From DASXUX01 sp036504595 (GTDB lineage Bacteria > Planctomycetota > SZUA-567 > H5-PLA8): DNA of 64,000 nt. The stretch covers positions 1 to 64,000 of the forward strand of contig DASXUX010000015.1 in NCBI GenBank assembly GCA_036504595.1, written 5' to 3'. Shown here in pieces: positions 48,290 through 57,984 of this stretch (the stretch's first letter is position 1; the number at the start of each line of letters is the position of its first letter). The position numbers and the translations under genes are program-made. Below the pieces are notes generated by a model. The model had not been told where the DNA came from. It saw nothing but the letters and a program-made list of their open reading frames with translations, and ran no database searches.

Positions 48290-50241
48290 ACATCGCCATC
48301 TACCTCTGCAAATGCGGCGGGAATGTCTCCGACAAGATCGACTTTGCGGCGCTGCAGTCGCGCTTTGCTGGCGAGAGCCTGCGGTTTCTCGACCTCAACT
48401 TCCCGTGCTCGGAGGATGGTCAATCCACGATCGAAGAAGATATACGCGCTCACAAACCCGACCGGGTGATCGTCGTGGGCTGTTCGCCGCGCGAGCACGA
48501 GAGCACCTTCCGTGGAGTTCTTTCGCGCGCGGGTATGAATCCGTACCTGATGCAGATCGTCAATGTTCGCGAGCACGTCGCGTGGGTGGTCGCCGATAAA
48601 GTTCAGGCAACAGAGAAGGCTGCTCTTTACCTGCGCGCCGCGATCGAACGCGTAAAACTGCAGGAACCTCTCGAAAAGAAGCTGCTCGACGTGAACTTGT
48701 CCACGCTGGTCATCGGCGCCGGTCCGGCGGGCCTGCGCGCCGCCCTGACGTTGGCGGAAGCCGGCCGCAAGGTGATCCTGGTCGAGAAGAACCCGATCAT
48801 CGGCGGGCTTCCAGTTCTCTACGAGGAGGTCTTTCCGAACCTGGAATGCGGCCCGTGTGTGCTTGAGCCGCTCATGGCCGAAGTGCTTCAGGGACCGCAC
48901 GCGGAACACATTGAACTGCTCACGCTCTCGCAGGTGACTGAGGTGCTCGGCTTTTACGGAAACTTCAACGTCAGAATCCGCCGCGAGCCGCGTTATGTCA
49001 GCACGCGCACTTGCATCGGGTGCAGCATGTGTCTGCCGGCCTGCCCGGCCTCCGCGCCGGATGCATTCACGTTCGGGCTGAGTGAACGCAAAGCCATCGC
49101 CTTTGCTTTCGTTGGCGGATTGCCGAATGCCCCGTTTATCGACCCGCAGAGCTGCATTCGGCTGAAGAACGGTCAGGACTGCAACATCTGCCGCGCGTCC
49201 TGCCCGATCGAAAACACGATCAACTTTGACGAGCGCCCGCAGGAACTTCAGCGCAACGTCGGCGCGATCGTCGTCGCTGCCGGCGGCGGGCTTTACGACT
49301 GCTCCGCGTTGCCCCAACTCGGCTTTGGAAGTATTCCGAACGTTGTTCACAGTCTGCAGTTTGAGCGCCTGCTCTCGTCCAATGGACCCTCGGGCGGCAA
49401 ACTGGTGACGAAGGATGGCTCGCCGGCTAAACGCGTCGCGGTCGTCCACTGCGTGGGCAGCCTGGACGCGTGCCACAAGCATTACTGCTCCTCTGTCTGC
49501 TGTTCTTACGCATTTAAGTTCAGCCATTTAATCCAGAAGAAGGAGCCAGCCGCAGAGATCACGCACTACTTCAAGGCGCTGTGCCTCCCCGGTAAGCATG
49601 ACCACAAACTGTACACACACGCACTGCACGACTCGCGCACGAAAATGGTCCAGTACGCTGATCTCTCACAGATGAAGATCCGCGCCGCCGGAGCTGAGGC
49701 GAAGGGAGTTGAGGTCCGCCTGGCTGATTCGCAGCCTTCCGAATACGACATGGTCGTGCTCTGTCCCGCCATCGTTCCAGGCGCGGACGCGGGCAAGTTG
49801 GGCAAGCTGCTGGACATCACTGCCGACCGGGAAGGCTTCTTCGAAGAGCGGCATGGGATGGTCGAATCGTCGAAAACAAAAGTGCGCGGCGTCTATCTCG
49901 CGGGGACGTGCCGCGCACCGATGAACATTCAGCAAGCGACCAGCGAGGGCGCCGCGGCAGCCGGCAACATTCTGGCTGCGCTGGTGGAAGGCCGAAAGCT
50001 GGAGATCGAGCCGGTTGTTGCCTGGGTGGACGCCGAGCGGTGCTCTGGATGCCTGTGCTGCGTTCCGGTCTGCCCGTACAAGGCTATTCGTCACGATCCA
50101 GTAAAGGACGTCGCGGAAGTCAACGCGGTGCTCTGCACCGGCTGCGGCACCTGCGTCGCATCCTGTCCGATCGAAGCAATCAAGGGCGCGCACTTCACCA
50201 AGGCCCAGATCATGGCTGAGCTCAAAGGAGTGCTGGCATGA
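48286..50241 (+). CDS. HdrA-like FAD/Fe-S electron-bifurcating subunit
   Basis: The 651-residue protein matches heterodisulfide reductase subunit A: an N-terminal IYLCKCGGNVSD motif, a FAD site VIGAGPAGLRAALTLAEAG (about 143-161) and a ferredoxin-like set (CIGCSMCLPACP, CNICRASCP). The HdrA segment VVHCVGSLDACHKHYCSSVC (about 385) follows, and two C-terminal [4Fe-4S] motifs (CSGCLCCVPVCP, CTGCGTCVASCP) close it. HdrA normally carries the bifurcating flavin in an HdrABC-Mvh complex. HdrB and HdrC genes are not in this window, so the low- and high-potential acceptors are unknown. Confidence 0.93.
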   Translation: MNIAIYLCKCGGNVSDKIDFAALQSRFAGESLRFLDLNFPCSEDGQSTIEEDIRAHKPDRVIVVGCSPREHESTFRGVLSRAGMNPYLMQIVNVREHVAWVVADKVQATEKAALYLRAAIERVKLQEPLEKKLLDVNLSTLVIGAGPAGLRAALTLAEAGRKVILVEKNPIIGGLPVLYEEVFPNLECGPCVLEPLMAEVLQGPHAEHIELLTLSQVTEVLGFYGNFNVRIRREPRYVSTRTCIGCSMCLPACPASAPDAFTFGLSERKAIAFAFVGGLPNAPFIDPQSCIRLKNGQDCNICRASCPIENTINFDERPQELQRNVGAIVVAAGGGLYDCSALPQLGFGSIPNVVHSLQFERLLSSNGPSGGKLVTKDGSPAKRVAVVHCVGSLDACHKHYCSSVCCSYAFKFSHLIQKKEPAAEITHYFKALCLPGKHDHKLYTHALHDSRTKMVQYADLSQMKIRAAGAEAKGVEVRLADSQPSEYDMVVLCPAIVPGADAGKLGKLLDITADREGFFEERHGMVESSKTKVRGVYLAGTCRAPMNIQQATSEGAAAAGNILAALVEGRKLEIEPVVAWVDAERCSGCLCCVPVCPYKAIRHDPVKDVAEVNAVLCTGCGTCVASCPIEAIKGAHFTKAQIMAELKGVLA

Positions 50242-50723
50242 GCGTACAGCAACTGGGTGTTCCGGCCCCCATCAACGGCAAGAATGCCCTCGCCAGTGGC
50301 TTCGAGCCGAAGATCATCGCGTTCCTGTGCAACTGGTGTGCTTACGCCGGCGCCGACAAGGCCGGGACCGCTCAAGTTCCGTTCGCGCCCAATGTCCGCG
50401 AGATTCGCGTCATGTGCAGCGGCCGCGTCGATCCGCAGTTCATCCTGAGCTCATTTGAGGGTGGTGCCGATGGCGTGCTGGTTTTGGGCTGCCATCCTGG
50501 CGATTGTCACTACAAAGAGCAGAACTATCGTGCGATTCAGCGTCATGTGCTTGTAGCGAGATTGCTTGAGCAGTTCGGGATTTCCGCCAAACGCTGCCGC
50601 TTCGATTATGTGTCGGCGGCGGAAGGCGAGCGCTTCGCGAAACTGATCACGGAGATGACTGAGACCATCCGCGAACTGGGTCCGCTGCAAAAGCAGCCAA
50701 CGGCTGGCGGGGCTTCTTTTTAG
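50238..50723 (+). CDS. MvhD-like hydrogenase iron-sulfur subunit
   Basis: The 161-residue protein has FLCNWCAYAGADKAG, VMCSGRVDPQFIL and VLGCHPGDCHY, the cysteine set of MvhD, which bridges hydrogenase and HdrA with a [2Fe-2S] cluster. It overlaps hdrA by ATGA. Its presence confirms the Mvh/Hdr character of the operon. Confidence 0.92.
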   Translation: MSVQQLGVPAPINGKNALASGFEPKIIAFLCNWCAYAGADKAGTAQVPFAPNVREIRVMCSGRVDPQFILSSFEGGADGVLVLGCHPGDCHYKEQNYRAIQRHVLVARLLEQFGISAKRCRFDYVSAAEGERFAKLITEMTETIRELGPLQKQPTAGGASF

Positions 50724-50735
50724 CTTGGGGGGTAT

Positions 50736-50963
50736 ATGGCAACGGTTCAACTCGACACGCGGGGGCTGAAATGTCCCATGCCGGTATTGAAGATGACTGA
50801 GAGGCTGGTAAAGAAAGAAATCACCTCCGGCGATGTGCTCGAAGTGACCGCCGACTGCGACACATTCGAGCGAGACGTGCGGGAGTGGTGTAAGAACTTT
50901 AAGAAGGTAATGATTGTTTTTAAGGAGCAGGGGATACTGAAGATCGCACAGGTCCAGATCTAG
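50736..50963 (+). CDS. TusA/SirA-family sulfur carrier, copy 1
   Basis: The 75-residue protein has the TusA motif RGLKCPMPVLKM (C13 in CPxP), the persulfide-carrying cysteine, with a second cysteine pair later (DCDTF, EWCKNF). It starts after GGGGGGTAT, 12 bp behind the MvhD-like gene, probably as part of the operon. TusA-like proteins shuttle sulfane sulfur in the cytoplasm. Confidence 0.88.
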   Translation: MATVQLDTRGLKCPMPVLKMTERLVKKEITSGDVLEVTADCDTFERDVREWCKNFKKVMIVFKEQGILKIAQVQI

Positions 50964-51040
50964 CCGCGGTGTTTTCACCAGTGAGCACACGCCGGCTGTT
51001 GAATGCGGAACCAGGGTTGCTTAATTGGAGGGATACGAAA

Positions 51041-51268
51041 ATGGCCATCGTTCAACTCGACGCGCGGGGTATGAAATGCCCCATGCCTGTTCTGAAGATG
51101 ACGGAGAGGCTGGTGAAGCAGGAAGTCAAGGCCGGCGACGTCCTCGAAGTCACCGCCGACTGCGACACCTTCGAGCGCGACGTGCGGGAGTGGTGCAAGA
51201 ACTTCAAGAAAGTGATGATCGTCTACAAAGAACAAGGGGCATCGAAGGTCGCACAGGTACAGATTTAA
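51041..51268 (+). CDS. TusA/SirA-family sulfur carrier, copy 2
   Basis: The 75-residue paralogue of the preceding gene differs at about 11 positions and is identical in the CPMP motif and through the DVLEVTADCDTF and EWCKNFKKVMIV blocks. It has its own GGAGGG ribosome site. A recent tandem duplication is evident. It ends 3 bp before the convergent cheB stop. Confidence 0.88.
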   Translation: MAIVQLDARGMKCPMPVLKMTERLVKQEVKAGDVLEVTADCDTFERDVREWCKNFKKVMIVYKEQGASKVAQVQI

Positions 51269-51271
51269 GCC

Positions 51272-52342
51272 TTACCTGACCTCTTCGATGCCGGCTAGCA
51301 GCCCGAGGATCGCCGGCCCCAGGTCTTCCAGCGGGACCAGCTTCTCCGCTGCGCCGATCTGCCACGCCACTTTGGGCATGCCGAAGACGACGCTGCTCGC
51401 TTCGTCCTGAGCCAGCGTCCGCGCCCCGGCAGCCCGCATGGCCTTCAGCCCATCAGCGCCGTCCCGCCCCATGCCCGTCATCAGCACGCCAATGGCCGCC
51501 GAACCGGCTTCGCTCGCGATGGATTGCATAAGCATATCCACCGATGGGCAGTGCCCGTTCACGGGTTCGCCGGGTTTGACTTTGACCTTGTAGACGTTGT
51601 GATCGCGCTTGACGGTGAACTGGAACCCACCCGGCGCCACCAGAACACGGCCAGGAAGGATCAGGTCGCCGTCTTCCGCTTCTTTGACCTCCATCGCGCA
51701 GAGGCTATTGAGCCGCGCTGCAAACAGCCGCGTAAACCCCGGCGGCATATGTTGCACCACCACGATGCCAGGGGTCGAGTTCGGCAAGCTCGACAGAACA
51801 TCGCGCAGCGCTTCGGTGCCGCCCGTGGAGGCCCCCAACGCAATGATCTTGAAGGAGTGGCCGCGGGTTGTCCGGGCCACAGCACGAACCTGCGAGGCAC
51901 GTCTGGGCCGGCTTTGCGTATGTTTCCAGTGCGAGACATCCACGCACGCAGCGATCTTAATCTTGGTCCGCAACTCCTGGAGCATGTCGTCCAGGTTGCG
52001 GCCGGAGTCTGCTTTGGGCTTGGTGACGATGTCAACCGCGCCGGCGGCCAGAGCATCCAGGGCCACTTGCTTCCCCGGTTCCGTCAACGCGCTGACAATG
52101 ACCGCGGGCAAAGGATACTGCGGCATCAGTTTGCGGAGGAAGTCGATTCCATTCATCCGCGGCATTTCTACGTCAAGCGTTAAGACCTGCGGCCGCAATT
52201 CGATGATCTTCTGGCTGGCAACATAAGGATCTGAAGCGGTGCCGACAACTTCCAGGTCCGGATCGGCGGCCAAGCCCTTGGCCAGCAGATCGCATACGAG
52301 CTCGGAATCATCCACGATCAACACGCGAATTCTGCCGGACAT
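51272..52342 (-). CDS. cheB: Chemotaxis methylesterase CheB
   Basis: The 356-residue CheB demethylates or deamidates receptor glutamates when phosphorylated. Receiver domain: VLIVDDSEL and D57 in VLTLDVEMPRMNG. Catalytic triad: Ser in LGASTGGTEAL, His in VVQHMPPGFT and Asp in GMGRDGADG. The ATG shares its A with the cheR TGA, giving translational coupling. It closes the minus-strand chemosensory operon. Confidence 0.96.
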   Translation of the reverse strand: MSGRIRVLIVDDSELVCDLLAKGLAADPDLEVVGTASDPYVASQKIIELRPQVLTLDVEMPRMNGIDFLRKLMPQYPLPAVIVSALTEPGKQVALDALAAGAVDIVTKPKADSGRNLDDMLQELRTKIKIAACVDVSHWKHTQSRPRRASQVRAVARTTRGHSFKIIALGASTGGTEALRDVLSSLPNSTPGIVVVQHMPPGFTRLFAARLNSLCAMEVKEAEDGDLILPGRVLVAPGGFQFTVKRDHNVYKVKVKPGEPVNGHCPSVDMLMQSIASEAGSAAIGVLMTGMGRDGADGLKAMRAAGARTLAQDEASSVVFGMPKVAWQIGAAEKLVPLEDLGPAILGLLAGIEEVR

Positions 52343-53217
52343 CAAGCCTGTCCTTTCTGGTACACCGCGGGACGAACATATTCGTATGGACAGCGGCTGC
52401 GTTCAAGTGCTTCGGAATGTCCGATGAACAGATACCCTCCCGGCGCCGTCGCGTCGTAGAGGCGTTGCACCAGCGCCTCGCGAGCGGGCGCGTCAAAGTA
52501 CATCATTACGTTGCGGCAGAAAATCACATGAAACGGTTTCTTGAAGGGGAAAGCCGGGTTTATCAGATTGAAGCGCCGGAAGGTCACTTCCTGCCGAACT
52601 CGGTCTGTGACTGCCAGCAGCCCTTTTCCCTTTTGCCTGAAGTAACGGTACTTCAGCGTTGGAGGCACCAGTTCAGCTCGGTCCTCCGGGTAGATTCCTG
52701 CGCGAGCAAACGACAGCGCGTGTGTCGAAATATCCGTCGCCAGCACCCCTGCGCTCCACTGTGGGTACTCCAAGCCGAAGTACTCCAGCAGCAGCATCGC
52801 CAGCGTGTACGCCTCTTCACCTGTCGCGCAGCCGGCGCACCAGATGCGCAAATCGGGGGAATCCTCAGCACGCAACCGCGCAATTGTCTGTGGCAGCACC
52901 TGCGAAAGGAGAACCTCGAAATGCAACTGCTCGCGGAAGAAGAACGTGTGGTTGGTTGAGATGCGGTCCGCCAGTTCGCTGACGGCCTGACCGCTCTGGT
53001 CCTGCGCGAGGTAGTTCAGGTACTCTTCGAAATTCCTAAGCTTCTTGCGCTGCAGCACGTCGTACAGCCTGCTAATGACCAGTTGCCGTTTCTTCTCCGA
53101 CAAACTGATCCCGAAGCGCGCATAGATGATCCCGCGCAACTGTTCAAACTCATCGTCCGACAGCCGCGGCAGCGTCAACATGCCTGGTGGCAGGCGCACC
53201 TCGGGAATCAGCGGCAA
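52342..53217 (-). CDS. cheR: Chemotaxis methyltransferase CheR
   Basis: The 291-residue CheR methylates receptor glutamates with AdoMet. The N-terminal helical domain contains YARFGISLSEKKRQLVISRL. The AdoMet-binding region has RIWCAGCATGEEAYTLAMLL, and the C-terminus has FHVIFCRNVMMYFD and GYLFIGHSEAL. No pentapeptide-binding extension is evident, and the neighbouring MCP lacks a terminal NWETF-type pentapeptide, so the two agree. Confidence 0.96.
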   Translation of the reverse strand: MPLIPEVRLPPGMLTLPRLSDDEFEQLRGIIYARFGISLSEKKRQLVISRLYDVLQRKKLRNFEEYLNYLAQDQSGQAVSELADRISTNHTFFFREQLHFEVLLSQVLPQTIARLRAEDSPDLRIWCAGCATGEEAYTLAMLLLEYFGLEYPQWSAGVLATDISTHALSFARAGIYPEDRAELVPPTLKYRYFRQKGKGLLAVTDRVRQEVTFRRFNLINPAFPFKKPFHVIFCRNVMMYFDAPAREALVQRLYDATAPGGYLFIGHSEALERSRCPYEYVRPAVYQKGQA

Positions 53218-53261
53218 CAGTCATCTCCTCACTACTCAGCACTCCAACACTCACCAGCCGC

Positions 53262-55163
53262 TCAGTACTTCCCGAATTCCTTGTCATCCAGCACAATAAC
53301 GTCCTGTGGCTTTGCCGGCCGATGCTCCAGACGCTTGGCGGGCTGCGGCGAGGGCTTGGCATCCCGGACTCCCGCCAGTTGGCCGCTGGACCCGGCGGGT
53401 ATAAATGGCCGGTTCTCGGCGCTCTTGCTCTGTACCCCAAGTTTGAAGCGCGCCAGCAATTGTTGCAGGTGCAGCGCCTGACTCGACAATTCTTCGGCGG
53501 CAGCAGCCGTCTCTTCCGCATTGGCCGTGGTCTGTTGCGTGACCCGGTCGATCTGCGCGATGCCCTCAGAGACCTGCGCGATGCCGCGCGCCTGCTCGTC
53601 GCTGGCCACGGCGATCTCACCGACAAGTTTGGCGGCCTGCACAATATGTGTAACGATATCCGTCAGCGCTTTGGCGGTCTGTTCTACGACGGACAGACCG
53701 GTCTCGACTTTCTTGTTCGAGGTTTCGATCATCTCTGCCGTGGCCCGCGCGGCTTTTGCGCTGCGGCTGGCGAGATTTCGCACTTCTTCGGCTACCACCG
53801 CGAAACCTTTGCCATGGCGCCCCGCACGTGCGGCTTCGACGGCAGCGTTAAGTGCGAGCAAGTTTGTCTGAAACGCGATGTCGTCGATCACCTTGATGAT
53901 CTTGCCGATCTCCATGCTGGATACGCTGATTTCGCCGATTGCGTAGACGAGCGTCTGCATCTGCTTGTTGCCTTCTTCGGCGGCGTTCCGCGTCGTGCTC
54001 GTCAGCCGGTTGGCCTGCGCCGCATTCTCGGCGGTGTTCTTGGTCAACGACCGGATTTGGGTCATTGAACTGCTGATCTCCTCGATCGACGCCGCCTGTT
54101 GGGTCGCCCCTGCCGACAAGGACTGGCTGGCGCCGCTGATCTGCTCGGCCCCCGCCGCAACCTGGTTGGCTGCTTCGCTCACTTCACCGATCAGCCTGCG
54201 CAGGCTCGCCACCATCATCTGCAGCGAGCGGGCCAAAGCATCCTTGTCCGACTTGGCCGTGACCTCCACCGTCAGATCCCCCGCTGCAATGCTGACCGCG
54301 GATTCCAATTTCGCTTGCTGTGCGTGCGCCATGTCCTTGAATGCATGAGCCATGCGGCCGATCTCGTCCTCCGACTGGCACTGCACCTGCTGCGAAAAAT
54401 CACCCTGCGCAATGCTCTGCGCGGCCGTGGTCAAGGACGATACAGTCTGCAGAATTCCCCGCGTGATGAAGAAAGCAAGCAATGAAGGAACAACCAACCC
54501 GAGCACGCCCAGCCACAGCAGCGAGCGGGTGCTGTCGGAGACATCATGGGCCACCTTGGTTTCGCTGCCACTCAGGTTTTCCCGCACCAGCGGTACCAGG
54601 TTGGCGATCGCATCACGGTGTTTCTTATAGGCGTTCTTAAGCGATCCGTAAGCAATCTGGCGGAGTTTCTCGCGCTGGACGTTAGCGCCAGCAGGGGCGG
54701 CCTCGGAAGCGCGGGGAGCGACAAGCAGCTCTGGCCTGCAAAGCGGAAGGAACTCGCTTCTGTATATCTCGAAGAACTCCTTGACCGGCAGATAGCTCTC
54801 CTTGATCAGCTTGTTGACGTTGACATCCAGTTTGACGGCGGCGGCCTCCCAATAGTCATGACGCTGTCTGTATTCGCCGCTGAGTTCCTCCATTTTTCGC
54901 AAATTCGTCTTCAGCTCATCAGCATCCGTGTCTTCTGCGATCTGCAGAATCGTCAGATACGGCTCAATGATCGTCTGCGGCGGCGGCAGAATATCCGCAA
55001 GCAGTTCCTCGCTCTGCGCGATCTGGTTGTACCGCGGCCCGCCCACCTTGTACGCCTCTAGGGCGAGATACGCCGTCAGCGCAAAGGCTGCAAAGGCTGT
55101 ACAGAAGACCGCGACCTGTATGGCCAACCGGCTGCGCAGCGAAAGATCCTGAAAGCCTGCCAT
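53262..55163 (-). CDS. Methyl-accepting chemotaxis protein
   Basis: The 633-residue receptor has TM1 near residues 12-32, a periplasmic helical sensor of about 175 residues, TM2 (LLWLGVLGLVVPSLLAFFIT), a HAMP domain and a long cytoplasmic signalling hairpin. The hairpin tip is conserved (ALNAAVEAARAGRHGKGFAVVAEEVR), contacting CheA and CheW. There is no C-terminal CheR-docking pentapeptide. The ligand is unknown. It starts after AAGGAGAAG. Confidence 0.94.
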   Translation of the reverse strand: MAGFQDLSLRSRLAIQVAVFCTAFAAFALTAYLALEAYKVGGPRYNQIAQSEELLADILPPPQTIIEPYLTILQIAEDTDADELKTNLRKMEELSGEYRQRHDYWEAAAVKLDVNVNKLIKESYLPVKEFFEIYRSEFLPLCRPELLVAPRASEAAPAGANVQREKLRQIAYGSLKNAYKKHRDAIANLVPLVRENLSGSETKVAHDVSDSTRSLLWLGVLGLVVPSLLAFFITRGILQTVSSLTTAAQSIAQGDFSQQVQCQSEDEIGRMAHAFKDMAHAQQAKLESAVSIAAGDLTVEVTAKSDKDALARSLQMMVASLRRLIGEVSEAANQVAAGAEQISGASQSLSAGATQQAASIEEISSSMTQIRSLTKNTAENAAQANRLTSTTRNAAEEGNKQMQTLVYAIGEISVSSMEIGKIIKVIDDIAFQTNLLALNAAVEAARAGRHGKGFAVVAEEVRNLASRSAKAARATAEMIETSNKKVETGLSVVEQTAKALTDIVTHIVQAAKLVGEIAVASDEQARGIAQVSEGIAQIDRVTQQTTANAEETAAAAEELSSQALHLQQLLARFKLGVQSKSAENRPFIPAGSSGQLAGVRDAKPSPQPAKRLEHRPAKPQDVIVLDDKEFGKY

Positions 55164-55219
55164 GGTTTCTTCTCCTTAAATGTCTGTTCACCAGCTATCT
55201 AACTGCCAGAAACCATACC

Positions 55220-55738
55220 TCACGGCTGCAGCGCACCGACCTGAGCCGTCTCCGAATCGAGCAGCAGTTTGTTCACGTCCAGAAGAATCTTAACCGTCTC
55301 GCCGGCGCGGCCCATGCCCTTGATGTAGCGGCTCGCCGGGCCGCTGGTGAGTTTGGGCGGTAGAGAGACCTGCTGTCCCGGTATCAGCAACACGTCAGAA
55401 ACGCTGTCCACCACCAGCCCAACACTCATGTCCTGGAGTTGCACCACGATGAAGCACGTCCGGTCGTCGTAGGGCCGCGCCGGAAGCCGGAAGCGCGCGC
55501 GCACGTCGATGACCGGCACCACCCGGCCCCGCAAGTTGATCACGCCTTTCAGGTAGTCAGGCATATCCGGCACTTCCGTGATCCTCTGTGCGGTGACAAT
55601 CTCGAGGACACAAGCGATCTCAACGCCGTACTCTTCTTCCGCAATACGGAAGGTGAGATACTTGTCTTTCTGGGAGTCCTCGTCTTCCTCGAACTGATCG
55701 TCCTCATCGAGGACGTCCCGCTCTTTGGCGTTAGCCAT
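55220..55738 (-). CDS. cheW: CheW adaptor
   Basis: The 172-residue adaptor links CheA to the receptor. It has an acidic N-terminal tail followed by a CheW domain (YLTFRIAEEEYGVEIACVLEI, quoted in part; YLKGVINLRGRVVPVIDVR). It lies between mcp and cheA. Confidence 0.95.
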   Translation of the reverse strand: MANAKERDVLDEDDQFEEDEDSQKDKYLTFRIAEEEYGVEIACVLEIVTAQRITEVPDMPDYLKGVINLRGRVVPVIDVRARFRLPARPYDDRTCFIVVQLQDMSVGLVVDSVSDVLLIPGQQVSLPPKLTSGPASRYIKGMGRAGETVKILLDVNKLLLDSETAQVGALQP

Positions 55739-55815
55739 CGTAAAGTCCCCTTAACGGCAGGGCTCAGCACAAGCTATCTCTGAACCCTGAACCCTGACCC
55801 CCGAACCCTGCCGTA

Positions 55816-57984
55816 CTAGTTCGAACTCGCCTCATCCATCACGAGCGTGCGCACATCCAGAATCAAACTGACCTCCCCGTCGCCCAGGATCGTGCAACCG
55901 GAGACCCCGCGCGCTCCGCCAAGCACACCCAGATATTCAGAGAGACCTTTGATGACCGTCTGCTGCTGGCCCAAAATTTCATCAACAAAAAGCGCCGCGG
56001 TTGTGGAGCCGCCCTCGACAACAATGAGGATGCCCTCCTCCAACTTCTCGGAATCCGGCTTCTTCTGGTAAACACGATGCAACCGCACGACGGGAATCAG
56101 CTCGTCCCGCACGCGGACCAGTTCCTGCGCGTCGGGTGTCAGCGTGACGCGCTCCGCCACCGGACGGAAGGTTTCCCGAATGCTGGACATCGGCAGCGTG
56201 TACCGCGCCGTGCCCACGCGAACCAGCATTCCATCCATGATCGCAAGCGTCAGCGGGATGCGCAGGACGACAGTGCTGCCCATGCCGAATTTGCTGTGCA
56301 GCTCGATGCGTCCTTTCAGTTTCTCCATATTCTTCTTCACGACGTCCATGCCAACACCGCGCCCGGAAACGTCAGTGATCTTCTCTGCCGTCGAAAATCC
56401 CGGCTCAAAGATCAAGTTGAGGATTTCCCGGTCGCGCAGGCCATTGGGATCCCGCACCAGACCGCGCTCCATGGCCTTCGCCAGGATCTTCCCGCGATCC
56501 ATGCCGCGTCCGTCGTCGCTGATGATAATCAGCACCTCGCCGCTCTCATGTTTGGCTTCGATCTTCACCGTGCCAACCTCGGTCTTGCCCGACTTGATCC
56601 GCTCCTCGGGCGTCTCGATTCCGTGATCCAAGGCATTGCGCAGAATATGGACGAGCGGGTCGGAAAGCAGTTCGATGACTGACTTATCCACTTCCGTGTC
56701 TTCACCGATAAGGTCGAGCTTGACCTGCTTGCCCATCTTCGTCGAAAGATCGTGGACCACGCGCATCATTTTGCGGAATGTCGATGAGAGCGGAATCATG
56801 CGCACAACCATCGACACGTCCTGCAGATCGGTGAGGACGCGCCGGAGATGATGCACCGCCCGCTCCAGCGATTCATCTTCAAGTCTCAGCACCACCGGGT
56901 TGCGCGTCACCATGGACTCCGCGATGACCAGTTCGCCTACGAGATTGATCAGCGAATCCAGCTTCGTGAGATCGACCCGGATATCGTTGCGCAAAACCTG
57001 CGTGGTTTTGCCATCGGCCGGCAAGAGCAGAGTGCTGCGCGGCCGCTGGGGCGGCTCGCCGCTTGCGCCGCCCGGGATGGCCGGCGGCTCGCTAGTGGAA
57101 ACGCGGGCGCTGCCATTAACGGCTGGCGCTGCGATACACTGCTCCAGCAGCACTTTGGCGCCTTGGCAGTTGGCGCTGCTGACGCGCACTCCTCTGGACA
57201 CCGCCGCCACACCTGAACGCAGAACATCAATGCCTTTTAACAGCGCCTGTATCTGCTCCCCTGTTGGCGTTGGCTCGCTCTTAAGTTTCTGCAGGACCGT
57301 CTCGGCTCTGTGACTGACCGACTCAAGATCGGCCAAGCCGATGAAACCACAGTTGCCCTTCAAACTGTGCAGGCTCCGAAAAGCCTCCGCGATCAGCTCG
57401 GCAGCATTCGGCGGATTCTTGTGCAACGCCAGTAAGCACTGTTCGGCTTGCTGCAGAAGTTCATCGGCCTCCTGGACGAAACGATCCCGTATTTCCGCGG
57501 ACAGTGAAGGCGCTGGCCGGTCAATAATCGGTGACTTGCCCGTGGATGGCGCCGGCGGCGGGCCGGCCACGGCGTGCGCCAAGACCGGGTTGAACTCTGC
57601 CAGTAGCGCTTCCTTTTGTGGCTCCAGCCCCGCATCGCTGTGCGTCTTCTCGACCTGCCGTAACATGGAGCGCAGCAGATCGATGCTCTTCAGGAGCAGG
57701 GTCGCATACTGCAAATCAAAGGCTGCGTTCCCCTTTCGCACAATGTCCAGAAGCGATTCGGCGTGGTGCGCAACGCCACCGATTTCCTTGAGCCTGAGGC
57801 TGTGGCCGCTGCCCTTAATGGAATGGAAGGCGCGGAATATCGCATTCAGTGTCTCCGGGTCCAGCGCTCCGGTGGTGGACGCTTGCTGCATCTCGATCAG
57901 GCGTGGTTCCACCGAATCGAGCAGATCGTTTGCTTCGCAAAGGAAGATTCGCAAAATCTCAAGATGTTCTGATTCGGGCGGCAT
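55816..57984 (-). CDS. cheA: Chemotaxis histidine kinase CheA with two HPt domains
   Basis: The 722-residue kinase has two histidine phosphotransfer domains: AFHSIKGSG (H54) and SLHSLKGNCGFIG (H206). Dimerisation (KLDSLINLVGELVIAESMV) follows, then the HATPase (HILRNALDHGIETPEER; DDGRGMD; GRGVGMDVVKKN) and a C-terminal CheW-like regulatory domain. Two HPt domains are more than in enteric CheA and suggest two phosphoacceptors, for example CheY and the GGDEF regulator. The start is at MPPESEHLEI; a longer open frame upstream is not protein-like. The adjacent 256 bp is a divergent promoter region shared with cheY. Confidence 0.95.
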   Translation of the reverse strand: MPPESEHLEILRIFLCEANDLLDSVEPRLIEMQQASTTGALDPETLNAIFRAFHSIKGSGHSLRLKEIGGVAHHAESLLDIVRKGNAAFDLQYATLLLKSIDLLRSMLRQVEKTHSDAGLEPQKEALLAEFNPVLAHAVAGPPPAPSTGKSPIIDRPAPSLSAEIRDRFVQEADELLQQAEQCLLALHKNPPNAAELIAEAFRSLHSLKGNCGFIGLADLESVSHRAETVLQKLKSEPTPTGEQIQALLKGIDVLRSGVAAVSRGVRVSSANCQGAKVLLEQCIAAPAVNGSARVSTSEPPAIPGGASGEPPQRPRSTLLLPADGKTTQVLRNDIRVDLTKLDSLINLVGELVIAESMVTRNPVVLRLEDESLERAVHHLRRVLTDLQDVSMVVRMIPLSSTFRKMMRVVHDLSTKMGKQVKLDLIGEDTEVDKSVIELLSDPLVHILRNALDHGIETPEERIKSGKTEVGTVKIEAKHESGEVLIIISDDGRGMDRGKILAKAMERGLVRDPNGLRDREILNLIFEPGFSTAEKITDVSGRGVGMDVVKKNMEKLKGRIELHSKFGMGSTVVLRIPLTLAIMDGMLVRVGTARYTLPMSSIRETFRPVAERVTLTPDAQELVRVRDELIPVVRLHRVYQKKPDSEKLEEGILIVVEGGSTTAALFVDEILGQQQTVIKGLSEYLGVLGGARGVSGCTILGDGEVSLILDVRTLVMDEASSN

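Noticed and set aside
48244..49527. Minus-strand open frame opposite hdrA
   Set aside because: It is a shadow of the HdrA coding sequence, with no recognisable domain.
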